DNA of 64,000 nucleotides, taken from positions 186,001-250,000 of the forward strand of contig VFIW01000026.1 in NCBI GenBank assembly GCA_006386115.1, read 5' to 3'. Position 1 is the first letter of the stretch. Every line of letters begins with the position of its first letter. Made by a program: the position numbers and the translations under genes. The notes under the pieces were generated by a model, which saw nothing but the letters and a program-made list of their open reading frames with translations, was not told the origin of the DNA and did not search any database. The stretch comes from Globisporangium splendens (taxonomy: Eukaryota; Oomycota; Peronosporomycetes; Pythiales; Pythiaceae). Shown piece by piece: positions 12,418 through 23,432 of this stretch.

Positions 12418-14060
12418 ATGAGCAGCTCGCCGACGTACTCGTGCTCGTCGTCGTCGTGCTCGTCGTCGTGCTCGTCGTCCTCAGCGCCGTCGTCGCACTC
12501 GGCGGTGCCTCTGGCGTCTGTGGCGTCGTCCACGTCCTACGCGACCACGGCCGCCGCCTACGCGCACTCGCTGCACTCGACGCTGCGCCGCGCCAAGTCG
12601 CTGCCGCCCGCTACGGCCATCAAGAAGTTCCCGACGATCACGCTCGCGCAGGAGGAGCAGTCGCACTACGACCGCGTCGTCGGCCGGTTGCTCTATCGCG
12701 CCGTGCAGGAGTACGCGCGCTTTGACGGAACGGTCGATCGCAATGTGTGGGCACCCGTGCGCAAGAAGGAGCACATGGCGATCTATCGGAGCGTCAGAGG
12801 CACGGGCGATCCGCGCGTGACGCTCATGCTCGGCGTCGGCAAGATCAACGGCAGCCTCGAGGACGTCATGGACGGCGTCTACTGCGACAACTCGCCCGAT
12901 ATGCGCACCATGAAGACGTTCCTCAAGGGCAAATTCATCATCGGCTCGATCATGAACGTCAGCGAGAAGCGTACGCCCGACGATCCGTTCACGTTTGCGG
13001 GCATCAAGTGGTTTGCCGCGAAGACACCAGGTGGAGCTGTCTCCTACGACCGCGACCTGCTCACCTACGAGCGCCAGGGTATGACGTTCGACGCCGACGG
13101 GAACGAGATCGCGTATCATTTGATGCAATCCGTGGATCGCCCCGAGTGGCCCGCCAACGCATTCAAGAACCTGATTAGATCGCACATGTCGCTCTGCTGT
13201 CTGTACAAACGCAAGGGCAACAAGGTTGAGACTTTTTACTGGGGCGAGTTCTACGGGAGTGGCAACTTTCCGCAGCGGATCTCGGACTATGCTATCGCCG
13301 GCAAGTGGCTCTCGACCGTCAACGCCGTGAGGTGCTCCAAGGCCAAGAAGCTGTCGCAGCTCATGCAGCTCATGAACTCGCGCTCGAGCACGAGCTCCAT
13401 CACCGTCTCTGAATTGTACGAACATGTCCTTCAATGTCCATTTATGCTTGTGGAATTGTGACTGACTGTAGTTTGTCTTTCGTGGTCGCAGCAATACGTG
13501 TTATGTATGCAACGAGCGTCGAAGCATGTTTAGCGTCCAGCAGCTCTGTGGCGCGTGTCGACAGGTACGTCTCTCACCCTTTCTGCAGCATTATGCAAAT
13601 ATCAACAGCATTACACTGATGGTACTCTATCTTACAGAATGTCTGCAAAGCGTGTTCGGCGGAGGAGCTGATCTTCAAGTTGGACAAAGCGGGGCGTCCG
13701 ATGTCGGAGCGCTTTTGCGTCACGTGCCTCGAAGCCGTCGCGAGGCAGCGCGGGTCCAAGATCTACTGGGACGGCATCGACGCCGAGCAGCCGCCAGCAT
13801 TCTTTGACTACGTGTTCCACTTGTCAGGCGTGAGATCGGCGCTGGAAGGCTCTTCGACTCTATCGGCGGACGACGAGGGTCTGAACGACACGTCGTACCT
13901 GGACGAGTCGCTCAAGAAACTCGGCTTTGGTGGTGACGACGACCTCGTGGTGCTCGAGGACCTGAGGCGCCGGAAACGCTCGCACGCCGACCGCATCAGC
14001 AACGTCTCGTACACGATGGACCAGCTGCTCTCGGATCTCGACGTCGAGCAGGACATGTAA
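12418..14060 (+). CDS. SF6: START-FYVE-like protein with Ser/Cys-rich N-terminus
   Basis: Exons 12418-13415, 13492-13564 and 13638-14060 give 497 residues. The N-terminus carries an extra Ser/Cys tract (about residues 3-26) made by a TCG/TCGTCC-type trinucleotide expansion, followed by the family signature VASSTSYATTAAAYAHSLHS. START domain about 70-325. The finger begins CYVC rather than CHVC and uses Cys336/339, 352/355, 360/363 and 384/387. The tail is RRRKRSHADRISNVSYTMDQ then LLSDLDVEQDM, so the usual DLY has become DLD. Introns at the two subfamily positions, middle exon 73 nt. The Cys residues in the N-terminal tract could be acylated, but nothing in the sequence proves this. Confidence 0.9.
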
Positions 14061-14865
14061 TGGAAGCAGGAAGGAGGAGTTTCCAATTAGTCATTACGAT
14101 TTTTTTGCGCGGAGATCAATAGCAAGAATTCAGAGGGTTTGTCTGTGGTTGGAATGGGTCCAAAACTATACTGTACTGGTTTAGGATAGCAATTAGGCTG
14201 AGTCATACCACGAACTGTTTCTGCAAAGATGAGGCAGAATACGTAAATACTTGACAATTATCCATAAAATACGTGCCATGAAGAAGGCAACCTTGGATCA
14301 TGGTCAGGAACTTCAAGGTGACGAAAAGCTCTATTTTTTCAATAAACGAGTCTTTCTTCCTGTGTAAACTCCGACGCTACATCTTGGGTATTTGGCTAAT
14401 GATGTTGTGGCACGGTGAACAAAGTCGAGGAGGGGAAGAGTGTGTGTCATACTTGAATTTGTAAAACATTATGGTCGTAAACGCAAATACAATCCATAAA
14501 TAATTGAAGAAAGATGAGAGTTTGGTTTTGCACTTTGAGAAGTTTGTGTATGTCGTTCAACAGCCCAAGTCTAATTGCCAACAAAGGGAAGACTTGGTGC
14601 AGAGGAGTCTGGTAGCAACCATCCACAGAACGACCAAAGGAATGAAATGCCCTTTTTGATTCGGTTAGTGTATTTACGGGATCCTTGTTTCTTGCGCGGC
14701 ACCATATTTGGTCCGTATATACCAGAGCTCTTTCTGTCGGTATCGGTAAATACCGGTGTGTGGACAGTTTGCTGGAATTATTGCATTTGCTGGCAGCGAC
14801 GTCAAGCAGAGACATTCCATCTCGAGGAGTGAACCAAGGCGATCTCATTTCTTTATCTTTATAAG
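14061..14865. other. Intergenic, SF6 to LINE
   Basis: AT-rich DNA without a recognisable gene; it ends at the LINE 3' terminus. Confidence 0.5.
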
Positions 14866-16481
14866 GTGAGGTATATTTAGGTTCATCTTCGTGACCTACA
14901 ATATCCATTCTCCTAACTAATCTTCATTGCGAATTTCATCTAGGAGTGTAAATGTGTCTATAGCACGGATTGCACTAGATCACTTCTGAATGCTAAATAA
15001 TCTTTGACCAGGATGGCATGTTCTCTTGGTCCTATGTGAGGCTGCCTTGTGTTGTCCAATGACCTTGGGTCTTCCGAACTTCGCATAAGCCAATGCATGA
15101 CGTCGTTGTCAAGATCATGGGTGAGATTGTTGAAAGCAGCTCGATGAGTTGGGAAGTGAACCTGCGTTGAGGTTCTGGTGTCCATGGCTAGGTTGGCGGC
15201 TGAGTCCGCCATCTTGTTGAAGGCACGGTAGTGATGGTACCATCCTCGGATGTCGATGCAATCCGCGAGTCGTCGACTTGTCTGGTATAAACGTGCCAAT
15301 CGGTGCTGTCGAGGGGACCGATGCATTCGCTGTTGGGAGATAATGAGTGCACTGTCTCCAATCACGTACAACGGTTCGAAGTGACTGCGTTGGGCTTCTC
15401 GGAGTCCGTGTATGAGACCCCAGTACTCGGCAAAGTTGTTGGTCGTGTCCTTCCTGCTATACGCCATGCTCGCGGCCCAAATTAAACTGGCTGTGTGCGA
15501 GTTTTCATGGACACGCACGATAATGGATCCAGTCCCTCCTGGTCCTGGATTGCCGCGTGATCCACCATCGAAAAACAACAGGTAAACGCCGCGAGTATCA
15601 CTTGGAGTCAAGGGGATGGCGTCGGTTTGGCTGAGAAAGCAGTCGACATATGCCTTGAGAACTGCCGCAACCGTGTGACCGTCCGAGTCTCCAGCTTGCG
15701 CTTCAGCGAGTCGTGTGAGGTTTCGCATTCCTGCCTCTAATCTGGTCATCATGATCGCCATCTCAGCAGTCGATTTGATTGGATCCGAATCCATGCGTCG
15801 CAGATGCGCACACCAAATGGTCTGTATGAGCGACGCGCTCATATATCGCCACAGCATGTGTGTGACGGGATAGAGATGATGATCTTGGAGGTGTTCATTG
15901 GAGAACTTGTGTCCGATAATGTGTCTCTTGATCGTGGTCCATGCATGCCTTGGAGTATCTGGTAGATCCAGACTGAAGATCCAGATTGCGGGGTCGTGAC
16001 CAGGAGTGATTCCGATCTTCGCCCATAGCGCATAAAAGTAGTTCCACACCAGTTTGGCTTTCGGACACTCCCAGAATAGATGTTGAACAGAAGATTGGAC
16101 AACTTGGGAGCATTCGGGATTCGAGCAGGATAGATCAGCTTTCTCATAGTTCCACATGGAGAGTCGGTTGGCTTTCAGCCGGAGAAGAGTCTGGGCTGTA
16201 TAAGCAGTAATCCCTGGGATGTTGTGTAATTCGCTCCATTGGATTAATTGCAGTCCTGGCCACAGAGATCCTGCTGTTTGGACAGCTTTGTTGACTGCTG
16301 CATCTCGAGTATCTTTGCCAATTTGTGTCCTCGTTGCTGCAACTTGTTGCCGATAGAAAGATCTGGCGGTATTGTATCGTCCGTTGCCACCCCATAGTTG
16401 CACGATTCTTGTGAAACGTGGATGTGCATGGAACGACACCTTCTGCCCGTTCAAGTCTCTTGTTGCCATGACGATACTCAT
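14866..16481 (-). mobile_element. 5'-truncated LINE-type (non-LTR) retrotransposon
   Basis: The minus strand carries the 3' part of a LINE: the end of the ORF2-type protein (zinc knuckle and RNase H), about 90 bp of 3' UTR, and a 3' terminus at about 14866 followed on the minus strand by an A-rich stretch (TAAAGATAAAGAAA). The reverse-transcriptase core and endonuclease are missing. The 5' break lies somewhere in 16480-16740 and cannot be placed exactly; an in-frame stop sits just upstream of the visible frame. I did not find a convincing target-site duplication. Positions 14866-14902 match the tail of the SINE at 16803-17051. Confidence 0.75.
14958..16481 (-). CDS. LINE ORF2 fragment: CCHC zinc knuckle (zf-RVT) and RNase H
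   Basis: An uninterrupted 507-residue frame. Around residues 95-150 it has the zf-RVT pattern that follows reverse transcriptase in many LINEs (LLRLKANRLSMW, CSNPEC, HLFWECPKAKLVW). Around 310-430 it has an RNase H domain with all four acidic catalytic residues: D in FFDGGSRGNPGPGG, E in NNFAEYWGL, D in VIGDSALI and D in MADSAANLA. RNase H would degrade the RNA strand during target-primed reverse transcription. The fragment lacks the polymerase, so it cannot move by itself. The unbroken frame suggests a fairly recent insertion. The first in-window ATG was used as a nominal start; the real protein began further upstream. Confidence 0.8.
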   Translation of the reverse strand: MSIVMATRDLNGQKVSFHAHPRFTRIVQLWGGNGRYNTARSFYRQQVAATRTQIGKDTRDAAVNKAVQTAGSLWPGLQLIQWSELHNIPGITAYTAQTLLRLKANRLSMWNYEKADLSCSNPECSQVVQSSVQHLFWECPKAKLVWNYFYALWAKIGITPGHDPAIWIFSLDLPDTPRHAWTTIKRHIIGHKFSNEHLQDHHLYPVTHMLWRYMSASLIQTIWCAHLRRMDSDPIKSTAEMAIMMTRLEAGMRNLTRLAEAQAGDSDGHTVAAVLKAYVDCFLSQTDAIPLTPSDTRGVYLLFFDGGSRGNPGPGGTGSIIVRVHENSHTASLIWAASMAYSRKDTTNNFAEYWGLIHGLREAQRSHFEPLYVIGDSALIISQQRMHRSPRQHRLARLYQTSRRLADCIDIRGWYHHYRAFNKMADSAANLAMDTRTSTQVHFPTHRAAFNNLTHDLDNDVMHWLMRSSEDPRSLDNTRQPHIGPREHAILVKDYLAFRSDLVQSVL

Positions 16482-16787
16482 GATGGACCTGCGCGTTTAT
16501 ATTATTCGCCAACGAATCGGAGCTGACGCGCTTGAATCTGGCGGAAGCGCGCTGCCTCCCTGTATTCGCATACCTCAATGTACAGAACGATACTCATTAT
16601 TGCAGGTGGATGCAGGAGAACATGCGCTTTTCACCATCCGATTCCTATTGCTGACCCGATGTCATCTACGGCGAATAAAATGTGATCGTCATGGTGATCG
16701 TGAATTTTGCGCTTGCAGATACCCAGCTGGGCAGATCTGGGCGTAATCCGCGTCGTGCAGGCATGAACGTGTCTCTTCTCACGCAGC

Positions 16788-16802
16788 ACGTACCATTCGC
16801 AC
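16788..16802 (+). repeat. Target-site duplication, left copy
   Basis: ACGTACCATTCGCAC, identical to 17052-17066. The two copies bracket the SINE exactly, as expected from target-primed insertion. Confidence 0.85.
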
Positions 16803-17051
16803 TAACCGGTGGCGCGGTTCTAGTGGGGTAAGCTTCTGACCTCTACGCTGTTGATTGCGGGTTCGAGTCCCGTTCGGAGCGGGATTTTCAACGAGCGGAA
16901 ATTCGAAGTTCTTCGGGCGCATTGAGGGGTAGCGGTGGGACCCCATGGGGGGCAATAAGACCCAGCCCTGTAATTCCTACCTCTTCAATAATAATCGGCT
17001 ATTGTAGGTCACAACGTTGAACCTAAATATACCTCACATGCAAAACTAAAA
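16803..17051 (+). mobile_element. tRNA-derived SINE, full length, with 15-bp target-site duplication
   Basis: A 249-bp unit. The head contains RNA polymerase III promoter boxes: an A-box-like TGGCGCGGTTCTAGTGG from 16810 and an exact B box GGTTCGAGTCC at 16860-16870. An unrelated body follows, then a LINE-like tail at 17001-17037 and an A-rich end (CAAAACTAAAA). It is flanked by perfect 15-bp direct repeats ACGTACCATTCGCAC at 16788-16802 and 17052-17066. It codes for no protein. Confidence 0.85.
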
Positions 17052-17066
17052 ACGTACCATTCGCAC
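17052..17066 (+). repeat. Target-site duplication, right copy
   Basis: ACGTACCATTCGCAC, directly after the A-rich SINE end and identical to 16788-16802. Confidence 0.85.
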
Positions 17067-17860
17067 ACCTCACGAGCATGTTGCAGCGCCTTCAAGATTC
17101 TCAGACTTCAAGCCACCTACCTTACGTATAAACACACATACGCAGCACATGAAGGGCGTCTTCTTCCACGTATTAGCGACGTGGCATCGAGTTGATTTTC
17201 CATTGGCGTCATTTCCAATCGGAAAGCAGCTGCTCTGTCTCCTTTCTTTGAGGGTGTTCCCCCATATCCCATAGTGAGCAAGCACCTCAGTCCAACGGCC
17301 ACCGGTGAAACACAGTGCTTTATAAATCGTGCCCACCAGTGGTAACCATTGGTGCGCAAATTAAGCACAAACGCGAGGCTCAAAATTGAGCGCTCTGTTC
17401 AGAACCCGTGTCGTGTCACTGCTACTAAGCACGATACAAAATGCAGCCATCTCGGAGTTTCCCTGTTCTGTGCTGTGCCCACTGCAGCCTTACTTTCTTT
17501 CCCGACCAACCAGCAGCCCTCAAAGCATATGGTTTGCTGTTTACAACGGGAAGAGCGTAGCTCTCTGGCTTCTGCTGCACGCAATGACGTACATCGACTT
17601 TCTCGTACTTTCCCAGTGCTTCTTGATGAGCCTCAGCGGTCGCTATGAGGCCGGGGTCGTACACCCACCGCAACTTACCGTGAGCAAGGAGGAAGACGGA
17701 GCATTTCCACTTCCTCGATCTGAGCTCACGCAGATCGTTGCCCTTGTCTATAGGACTATTGATTATGGGAATTGACTTGACCATTCTTCTTTTTGCCAGC
17801 AGGACCACAATCTTCAGTTTGCAATTTGCTCTGACGAGCTCAAATTTATACGGACGCAGA
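17067..17860. other. Intergenic, SINE to SF7
   Basis: No gene seen. The SF7 frame is open for about 120 bp upstream of its chosen ATG, but that part has no family similarity. Confidence 0.5.
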
Positions 17861-19171
17861 ATGCCGTCGACACCTCCTCAGCAAATCACGCTGAGTAGCG
17901 CCGAACAAGACGAGTACAACAAGCTCGCATCGCAACTACTGGACAAGACACTTGCCCAATACTCTCAGTTTAACGGGCTCGTTGATACAGAAGAGTGGAG
18001 TCTCGTGCGAAAGCGCAAGCAAATCAGCGTGTACCGAAGAGCACAGGGCTCTGACGACCCCAATGTCACGGTGATGGCCGGGTCAGGACTCATCCATGGT
18101 TCATTGGAAGACGTAATGGATGGCTTCTATTGCGACACAACAGCCGATCTCCGCACCGTGAAGACGCTCTTACACTACAAACTTGTCAACGGCGGCGTTC
18201 TGAGCGTGAGTGAGCGACGCAGTGCTGCCGAACCGTTTAGGTTTGCTGGCATCAAGTGGGTCGCTGCGAAGGCGTCCTGGGGACTGACCAAGCACCGTGA
18301 CTTGCTGACCTACGAAGTAAGATCCTCTATATGTCCTTGTCATTATGAACTTATGCGCTTGCTCACCAACTAACCTCTTGCTCTTATGACTTTTGTCCAG
18401 CGAATGGGGTCAACTTTCGGCAAGAACGGAAACGAGCTCGCGTTTCACGTCCTCCACTCCATCGATCGCCCCGAGTGGCCACCTAACTCCGTGAAAGGCA
18501 TCAAGCGATCCAAGATATCGACCTGCAACGTGTTCAAGCGCCTACCAGATAACCGAGTCGAGGTGTTTACGTGGGGCGAGTTCCACGACATTGGCTCGAG
18601 GTCCCATCGAGTGGCAGAGTACGTCGTCGCGGGGACCTGGTTGAGAATTGTCTACAGCGTGGACTGCGCCGAGGCCAAGAAATGTTCCAAACTCATGGCA
18701 CGATCCGCTGGGAGATCAGTTGCTGCCATGAAGGACTGTCACGTTTGCCGCAAGTCGACAAGCATGTTCAAGACGCGCCTGCGATGCGCTGGTTGCAGTC
18801 AGACGATGTGCAAGACGTGCTCATGCGACCACGTAATTTTTGAGATCGACATGCGAACGGGTAAGCCTGTGGAAAAGCGATTTTGTAAGTTGTGTATCAA
18901 CAAGATAGCAGCGGCCCCAGTGATACGACCAGCTTCTCAGCATCCGTTCCACACAGAGCCAACAAAAGGAAATGAACGCATGGAGATCCCGCGGGCAAAA
19001 TCAAAGTCATTGTCGTCGACGGGGTATCCATGGATCGAACCGAGCGGGAATGATACCAGCACTGACAAGGTAACCTCGGTTGGGGACGAAGAGGAAGACT
19101 GGACGACGTCCAAACTCTGCAACTTTGACCTTCGCATCGATGCGCAGACTATCTATGGGAACGAGGTCTAG
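17861..19171 (+). CDS. SF7: START domain plus FYVE-like zinc finger protein (subfamily B)
   Basis: Exons 17861-18316 and 18401-19171 give 408 residues. The ATG at 17861 (MPSTPPQQITLSSAEQ) aligns with SF8; the frame is open further upstream, so a longer N-terminus is not excluded. The single 84-nt intron splits the START domain in phase 0 between TYE and RMG, a position used also in SF8, SF9 and SF13 but not in subfamily A. START domain about residues 10-255. The finger uses Cys265/268, 281/284, 289/292 and 314/317 and lacks the RHHCR patch. The tail carries DWTTSKLCNFDLR, the subfamily LxxFDL motif. It is the shortest intact member with this motif. Confidence 0.88.
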
Positions 19172-21951
19172 CACAAGCAGCCAGCTACGAGCAACCGGAT
19201 AGTTGTGCGAAACCCGCAGAGGTCGAAATCAGGACGGCAAAGTCATGTGGAGCCGCGGGGTCTCTTGTGACGACAGTCTCTGGTATCAAACTGCGGCTCA
19301 CACTGCATTTTTGCGTCTTCGTCTGAGTCAGGAGCTACAGTTGAGGTCGCTATACGTGCGTCCCAGTTTGGGGGTGTATTGCACGAATTTTTGCTGTCAA
19401 CTGAGTGTACTGCATACAATTTCATAGTGCATTTTGAGTCTCGCGATCCTACTACAACCAGCATCTCTTCTGTTCTGCTATGTCTAATCACATAAACAGC
19501 CTTCATGCGCAATAGGAAAGAGAAACAAAACAATGAAGACCGTTTTCGTCACTTTTGGTCAGTGTGTGTGTGACAAATGCAAAGCCGCGTGAGTTGCAAT
19601 GCGTCGCACTCTAAACGCCATTCCATTCGCTGAGAGGCGCGTGCCAACAGCCTACACGAGAGCAGCCCAGGTTACTGCTGAAACGCCGCCCATTATTTAA
19701 CGCACACGCGTGCATTTGAAGTGCTGAGTCAGTCTTGAGCTGCTGGACTGCGTGTCAGTCCCTCGGTCGTCGTAGAGAGAGTAGATTCATCCGTCGCAGG
19801 AATACTGACGTCAAAGTGACGTCTGATGAGACGAGAAGAGAATGTTCCAACACGCGGCTTCCTCGTTCGTTCGTGGCTTGACGAAGACTGATTGACATGG
19901 GAGCGCGTGCCTCCCTTCCAGCTTAGCCCTGAAACTTACTCCTGACTTGCGCGGGAAGGCGAGTTGAAACTTTTGAGATTTGTTTGAACACTGACTCAGT
20001 CCATCAATCTGGATTAGCCCGACTTTGAAACAAGTGTCTTGCGCACAAAGGACAATGAAGCTGAATCAGCTCGGACAGTTTGCACGACAGCTGCCATGAC
20101 AAACGTCACCTGGGCTGCAGACTCACTCAAGCATTCCAGGCTCAGCGACCGCTATGTACTAACCATTTACGCGCCTGATGTTCTATCAAATGCGTTGGAT
20201 GGATTTGTGTGCACAGAACAAAGTGGGTGCTGTTGTAAGTACGCCCTTGAGCATCGCAAGAAACTTCCCACTGACCACATTTGGTCGCAAACAAAATGTC
20301 AGTACCTACGAATACTAATGCTCGCAAAAGAGACAAAGAAGAATAAGAGCAGAGCGAGCCGAGATGCATCTGCTTGCCAGAAAATATCCTCATCTAATCG
20401 TCCGTCTGCGAGTACGGCGGAGGAGATTTGCGCACAAACGCATTCGCTGCACGGTTGCGCATGCAGGAAGAAGCCAGCAAAGTTGACTTTCCCTCTCCGA
20501 GAGAGTAAGAAACGCACTCTTGGCGCTTGAATACTGCGGCCGAGGTCGAGCGACCACTATACGCCACTCGTTGATGATATCCTTGCTTGCTGGTCGGCAG
20601 ACCTTTCCCATCCATCGAGCATCTTATTCCAACGGAGTTGTACACGCACGTGAAAAACCTGCACGCACACTTTTCTCTTTCCAATTGCGTCAGCGCTTCC
20701 ATTTTTGACACGGAGAGCGTGTGTTTCTGCTCATTTACATGCTGGCTGGAGAAGGGAATTTCTGAACCGCACAAAAGCCACAAATGCTCGACGTTGCTGC
20801 TGCTATGTGGCAGTACTGTATACGAAAGCGAAAGTCTCACTTGGGATGTGTCGCAAGGCGATGACCACGTGAACACGCATGGCTTTCACGCTGCTGGGCA
20901 GGAAGGAGAGTGTGAGGGTGTTCAGGCAATGGCGACGGCAACGCTCTTGACTCTGCTGCTGGACAGAACGGGAGAGAAGCAGACGAGGCTCCAGTCTGCC
21001 AACCAACCACTTCAACGAGCAGATAACAAGGATGTGAGACGTTGCTAAACTTCCAAAAACCGCTATATTCCAGGTAATACATGCATCACAATAGGGACTA
21101 TGTGAGTGTAAAACCTTTTAGTAGTGCATGAGATGTGAATAGGGCTACTGCGCTGGTCGAAAGGCAAGTCTTGAGTTCAGAAGTACAGAAATAGGGATGG
21201 TGCGTACAGTAAATAGAAGAAACAACAACAATGGAGATGGGCAGAAATGGAAGAAACGGGCATGCCAACCTGCATCTTCAGGTGGACAGAGGAGGCATTT
21301 CGTATCTGCTCCATTATGACTTCAGCCTAGAACCACACAAGACAACAGAAGCGACCACATGCACCGCAGTTGTGTCTTTCACATCTGTGCAAGCACCGAA
21401 GGCGGCGGCGAGAGCCTCGGAGCAGCTGAAGAATCATTCGATCTAGGTGCATGGCAGCTACGCTTCAATCTGCGTCGGCTGACTGACATGTAAAGCCTAC
21501 TGGGCGTTAATATGCGGTGGGAATGAATCGAGTAGCGAGATCGAACCGCTGTTCTCACAGTACAGTACAGTGTTTCCCTCTCTCTTCCCCACTTCCTGGT
21601 GAGCTCAACGAAGAGTGGACGATGAGGTCAGTGCACGCGTGTATGCAAATTTGGGACCTTGGCAACGTTGCACTCAAGAAGGAAAAAAAGGATGTGGGTT
21701 GCTTCTGCGCTGGCTCATCTTCGCCTGCGATTGAGTCCAGTTGAGGAACGAAAAATTCGTGGTTGCAAGCGCTAACTCTTCGTGCGCACTTCGCTTATCC
21801 TTCTCTAACCACTCCTTTGCGTTCGTGCTGCTGCTCTCGCTATCTTTCTGTTGATTGAACCCGCTCACCCATTCTTTGTCATCGCTGCAAACGCCATTTT
21901 TCGATTGGCTTTGTCACTCGCGAGTCAGATTGAAACAAGAAACATAGAACT
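19172..21951. other. Intergenic, SF7 to SF8
   Basis: 2.8 kb without a supported gene. Short open frames are present on both strands but none has a domain, good start context or splice partner. Confidence 0.5.
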
Positions 21952-23432
21952 ATGCCGGCAAATACGCGAGACTACCACCAACAGATCCGACTGACTCCGG
22001 AAGAGCAAGCGGCATACGACGACCTCGCAACAAACCTCGTCGATATCGCTCTCATCCAGTACTCTCGGTTCAATGGACTGATCGATACCGATGACTGGAG
22101 TCTTGTGCGCAAGCGCAAGCAAATGACTATCTACCGGAGCATCGACCATCTTGGCGATCCCCATGTGACGCTGATGACTGGTTCGGGACTCATTCATGGG
22201 TCGTTGGAAGACGTCATGGACGGTCTCTACTGTGACACAACAACGGATCTTCGCGTCGTCAAGACACTGTTACACTACAAGCTGCTCAATGCTGCCGTCC
22301 TGAATGTGAGCGAGCGACGGACGGAAGCTGAACCTTTCCGGTTCGCTGGTATCAAGTGGGTCGCCGCCAATGTCTCCTGGGGACTGACCAAGCACCGAGA
22401 CTTGCTGACTTATGAGGTAAGCAGACACAACTCGCACATTTTTTCTTGCAATGATTAGTGACCAACCTAGCACCTTTTGTCTTGTGTTCTGCTGCAAAAC
22501 AGCGCACGGGAACAACTCGAGACGAGAACGGCAACGAGCTTGTGTTCTACGTGCTTGAGTCTATCGATCGTCCAGAGTGGCCAGCCAACGCTAAGAAAGG
22601 CATCAAGCGAGCCAAGACTTCCACTTGCTACTTGTTCAAGCGGCTACCTGACAACCGGGTTGAGGTCTTTCTCTGGGGAGAATTCTACGACATTGGCTCT
22701 GTGTCTCAGCGGATCGCTGAATATGTTATCGCGGGAACCTGGCTGAACGTTGTCTACAGCGTGGACTGTGCCGAGGCCAAAAAATGCTCCAAGCTCATGG
22801 CTCGATCGGTCGGGAGATCATGGCCAAAAAAGAACTCCTGCCATGTCTGCTGGAAGTCAACAAATGTGTTCAAGACGCCCCGTCAATGCGCTGGGTGCAG
22901 TCAGCGCATGTGTAAGGCGTGCTCGTGCTACCGTGCCACATTCCAGATCGACATGCGAACGGGAAAGCCCATTGAAGAGCGATTCTGCAAGTTGTGTGTC
23001 AACAAGGTGGTGAGCTCTGATGTACCCAGAAGGGTTTCTCGAGAACGGTTGCATACCGACTCGCCAAAGGGAAGTGAGCGTGTCGAACCGAGACATGTGA
23101 AGTCTACGTCGCTGCCCGAGCCATCCCTGCTTCCGTTGCCGTGGAACGATAACGAGAGCTTTCTCGACGGCCCCCTCGTCGTGGCTGCAGTGAATCGAGA
23201 CCCCGCGGTGGAAGAGGACGAGACGTGGACGACTTCGACACTTTGTAATTTCGATCTTCGCATTGCTGACGTTAGCACTCTCGTCAGTGAAGAGGATCGG
23301 TCAGTCAAGATCGACCATGAACAAAAAGCCATTCCAAGTAACGGTCGCCGCTCAAGTCAAGAGAGAGTGAGTCATCGGTATGCTCCAAGTCTCCGATGGC
23401 ATCAACGCATCGAGTCAGGCGACTTCCCATAA
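21952..23432 (+). CDS. SF8: START domain plus FYVE-like zinc finger protein (subfamily B)
   Basis: Exons 21952-22416 and 22503-23432 give 464 residues; exon 1 is 465 nt, the same as in SF9. The phase 0 intron is at the TYE/R position, where the usual RMGTT reads RTGTT. The START domain covers most of the first 255 residues and is closest to SF7 (GSGLIHGSLEDVMDGLYCDT). The finger has CHVCWKST...CAGCSQRMCKACS...RFCKLC with all eight Cys. After a basic/Ser-rich linker comes ETWTTSTLCNFDLRIAD, the LxxFDL motif, then about 60 further residues. Function within the START-FYVE group is unknown. Confidence 0.9.

Noticed and set aside
16810..16885. Possible functional tRNA gene (good B box)
   Set aside because: No acceptor stem can be formed with the sequence after the T-arm, and the unit lies inside a SINE bounded by target-site duplications.
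20039..20530. 163-codon plus-strand frame between SF7 and SF8
   Set aside because: No domain, unlikely composition and no splice or promoter support.
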